Source of the DNA: Antitrichia curtipendula
Lineage: Eukaryota; Streptophyta; Bryopsida; Hypnales; Leucodontaceae
DNA: 64,000 nt
Assembly: GCA_951230915.1 (NCBI GenBank)
Contig: OX579641.1
Location: 3,906,001 to 3,970,000 of the forward strand
Direction of reading: 5' to 3'
Position numbers and translations under genes: made by a program. The notes under the pieces are model-generated. The model saw only the letters and a program-made list of their open reading frames with translations, was not told the DNA's origin and searched no databases. Of this stretch, positions 61,540 through 64,000 are shown in pieces (position 1 is the first letter of the stretch; every line of letters starts with the position of its first letter).

Positions 61540-63304
61540 AAGAAAATTCCGGGGAAGCTAGATTCGGGATTCCCACCCGCCATCCGCTGCACGAAAGCAA
61601 GCAAGCCAGGCCGGCTCCGTCCGTCGCGCTCCCCCGCTGGTCTGGGCCCGGACCGGGAGCCGCGGCGCCGGTGCCGCTCCGCCCGGCCCGCGCTGGCGTT
61701 CCTAAAGCAAGCAAGCCCTTTGGGGACTCCCAACACGCCAGCCCTTCTTTTACGCTTCACGCTCCGCCTTCCCCTTCTTCTTTCCTTCCGTCTCTCTCTC
61801 TCTTTCGCTCTCTTTCTCTCTCTTTCTCTCTCTTTCTCTCTTCCCCTCGTCCTCGTCCTCGTCCTCAACCTCGCCATCGCCATCGCATTCCGTATCCCGT
61901 GCATCCCTGGCATCCCTTAGCATCCCTTGCATCCCCGCCACCGCATTCCCCTAGTCGCAACGCTCCGCGGGAGTTTCTTGAGGTCGCCCGAAGGCTCGGC
62001 AAGAGCATGTAAGGCTCCAATTTGGGCAACCAGGGAGGGTTTCGTGTGGATTGGGGGGGTTGGCTGGGGTTGTGTTTCTCGAGGTCGCGAACTCGGGAAG
62101 GGAGTCTTTGGTCGCAAAAGCTTTTGGTTCTGTTGGAGATTGGTGGTGGGCGAAGAAGTTCCCCGGGCGATGGTGCTGGAGCTTCATCGGATGAGCATGT
62201 CAGAGACGAATTTGGGCCAGGTGCGACTTGCAACGTGGTCACCCGTTTGGGTGCTGGTTTGGGTTTGGGTTGTATTTTGTGGGTTTCGAATGTGGACGTC
62301 GATTTTGAGCTCTTGGGGGAGAAGAGAGATGGCGTGTGGTGGGAGAGTGTGGGCGCCCTGTTTTGTCGGTTTGGGTGAGCAGTGGTTTGGAAAACGGGGG
62401 GTTTCGAGGGTGACTGAGGAAAGTCGGCCTCTGGCGACGGGCTTGGTTTTGTGGTTGGCGTTTGTTTGTGTGGGGGAGTGTGTTTGTGTGGAGTTGTGGT
62501 GTTAGTGTGTGATTTTTGTTTTGTTATGGTAGAGGCAATCTATGTGACCGCGTCAGACGTGTGAGTTTCCATCATTCCATTCTCATTCCTTTCGTCAGTT
62601 GGATTGGAACTGGAGGAGTTCTCTTGGGATCATGAGCAATGAGATCGAATAGGGTTCCAAGTGCTCGTCCGACACGTCCGTTAAGCACTTTGCATCCAAG
62701 TGGTCATACTGGACTAGGATCTCTTCCTTCTCTCTATCCCCGAATTCATACATTACCTGCTGCCCGAACCAGGGTTTGGGTTTGGGCTCGCTCTAGAAAC
62801 AAAACGCATATGATAGGGTTTGCACCAGCTCTTTTTCACTCGCACATCCCACCATTTTCACGCTGCCTTTACTTCGAATGCGTGAGAACTCAATCATAGT
62901 GTGGCAAGTATGCCTGGACCTCTAGGATGTTGTTTTAGAGAAGGTCATTGGAACGAGGTTTGAGTGCACTAAGGAAAATCAACAGGTAAGCACCACCATT
63001 CGGCCTTGCGGACGATGATGATCACCAACGTGGTCTGTTGCGTGACTTGTGAACGATGTTTTCTGCCAGGTTACTCTCAATCTTCCCACCTAGAATAATC
63101 CCAACTATGACATCATATGAATGTGTGAAAAGTCAATGATTGTGAGGCAGGTGTGCAAGATGTTATAAAATGTCATTGTGTAGAGAATGTCAGGTTTGAG
63201 TGTATAGACCGCAGGAAACACCTTTATGGTGGATTGTGTAGTGACAACGAACGATTTGTATTGCCAGGTGACGGTTTTATAATAGAATCGACGGGGAACG
63301 GGAT
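61540..63304 (+). promoter_or_regulatory. CpG-dense promoter and spliced leader of the downstream gene
   Basis: GC content rises sharply at about 61550 and CpG is frequent, in contrast to the preceding AT-rich DNA. A CT-rich tract at 61789-61868 gives way to GTCCTC repeats, typical of plant leader sequences. Possible non-coding exon borders include a GTAAGG donor at 62009, an acceptor at 62534, a strong CAG|GTAAGC donor at 62986 and a CCAG acceptor at 63267. The borders are inferred by eye. The long open frames on both strands here follow from low stop-codon density in GC-rich DNA. Confidence 0.5.
61789..61868 (+). repeat. CT-rich microsatellite followed by GTCCTC repeats
   Basis: Interspersed CTCTCTTT units run into four GTCCTC-type hexamers. 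In this position they probably lie in the 5' leader of the downstream plus-strand gene. The minus-strand frame rich in arginine and glutamate is a shadow of this repeat. Confidence 0.7.
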
Positions 63305-63761
63305 ATGGAGCCTGGCAGGCGGACGATGTCGGGGGGGTATGCCAACAACCCGCCCCCAGGAATGGGTCATATCAGGGCGGGAGGAGGGTTGTCATCATCA
63401 TCTTCACAATCTCAGCAGCAGCAGCAGGAGCAACAACAGCTACAGCAACAGCAGCAGCAGCAGCAGCAGCAACAGCAACAGAGCTGGTCACTGATGAAGG
63501 AGGATTGGGCTTCCCGAGGCAGTCCTCGTAGCGGCAATGGGGAACCTCAACAACCCCAGCACTGGGGGGTAGGGGCGGTAGGGGAAGGCAGGCCGCCCAG
63601 CTTGTCCTCCTACAACTCGTGGAATATGGCGAACGAAAGGGGGGATCTCGTCGGCCTCTCGTCGTCGCCTCACGTTAATGGCAACATGGACAATTTGGAC
63701 TCCATTAGAGGGATTGATTCCAATAGCTTCTCCACCTCTTTTCCGGCAATTTTCGACAAAT
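63305..63761 (+). CDS. Glutamine-rich protein, N-terminal part, unrecognised
   Basis: The open frame starts at ATG 63305, with a second in-frame ATG at 63326 in good context (MSGGYANNPPPGMGH). A serine run and a glutamine tract of about 25 residues follow, encoded largely by CAG with some CAA. The rest is rich in serine, glycine, asparagine and proline (QSWSLMKEDWASRGSPRSGN, SSYNSWNMANERGDL). The likely coding exon ends near 63761 before GTAAAC, and the remainder lies outside the window. Such composition is common in plant transcriptional regulators, but no DNA-binding or catalytic domain is visible. The GC-rich leader and codon use support a real gene. The start and the donor are uncertain. 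Confidence 0.6.
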
Positions 63762-64000
63762 GTAAACCTCACATCCTTTTGCCCTTCTTGGGCACCTCTC
63801 AGATGCTGAATAGTCGGTATTTTACTCTTTATACATGACTAACTTTGGTTTTCCTGGTGTTGATAACCTTCCTTTGAATTTCTGTTGGATTACGTATTGT
63901 TGCTCGTTCCAGCTCGTATGTTGCTTTAAGGTTGGTCGGAGAAATGCAGTGCAACACTCACCTGTGAGCTGAATGATTTCGCTGTTGGTTTTTTGTAAAC
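63762..64000 (+). other. Probable intron of the glutamine-rich gene
   Basis: After the GTAAAC donor the sequence becomes T-rich and frames close soon. No convincing following exon is seen before the window ends. Confidence 0.4.

Noticed and set aside
61452..61941. Minus-strand open frame of 153 codons rich in arginine and glutamate
   Set aside because: It is the reverse reading of the CT-rich leader repeat and has no non-repetitive domain.
61927..62505. Plus-strand open frame of 192 codons in the CpG island
   Set aside because: It has no recognisable domain, overlaps other long frames on both strands, and is explained by low stop-codon density in GC-rich leader or intron DNA.

Overview
This is a nuclear window from a land plant. 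The genes have short GT-AG introns, a plant-type PEX14 and a plant-type eIF3g. The intergenic DNA is very AT-rich and full of degenerate transposon debris. Gene bodies and promoters stand out as GC-richer islands. The exact lineage cannot be read from the sequence. The short PEX14, the divergent basic region of eIF3g and the long AT-rich repeat landscape make me lean towards a non-seed plant (bryophyte, lycophyte or fern), but this is a guess.

Three protein-coding genes can be supported. PEX14 (minus strand, 22374 to 18109, eight coding exons, 347 aa) is a peroxisomal import docking protein. eIF3g (plus strand, 24795 to 27398, four coding exons, 286 aa) is a translation initiation factor. The two lie head to head, about 2.4 kb apart. 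The intergenic space between them holds two transposon-derived elements and a telo-box-like motif just upstream of eIF3g. At the right edge, a GC-rich CpG-dense island (about 61540-63300) with a CT-rich leader precedes a glutamine-rich reading frame (63305 onwards) that runs out of the window. I do not recognise that protein.

A decayed hAT-family transposase pseudogene occupies 14284 to 9838 on the minus strand. It still shows a BED-like finger, the transposase core and the C-terminal dimerisation domain. Small non-autonomous elements fill much of the rest. They are: (A) a TTAA-flanked family with ends TTAACCCCTAAAG (2240, 23405, 30042, 40054, 41418, 48172, 55236 and solo ends); (B) a TA-flanked family with ends like AGGTGGGTAC (1941, 31640, 34610, 54566); (C) a TA-flanked family with ends like AGGTAGKAKGC (22743, 53858), one copy carrying a 280 bp GC-rich insertion; (D) two long foldback elements (8325-8788 and 37935-38506), the second nested in a 1.2 kb inverted-terminal element. 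There is also a tandem array of about 143 bp units (58074-58945) and a strand-asymmetric C-rich, G-poor block (50090-51850).

The most unusual observations are the TTAA element family; the eIF3g intron whose two splice junctions lie in a 41 bp imperfect duplication; the near full-length foldback elements; and the filled/empty site pair that defines a GC-rich hairpin-bearing insertion. I saw no tRNA, rRNA, CRISPR or organelle-derived segment.
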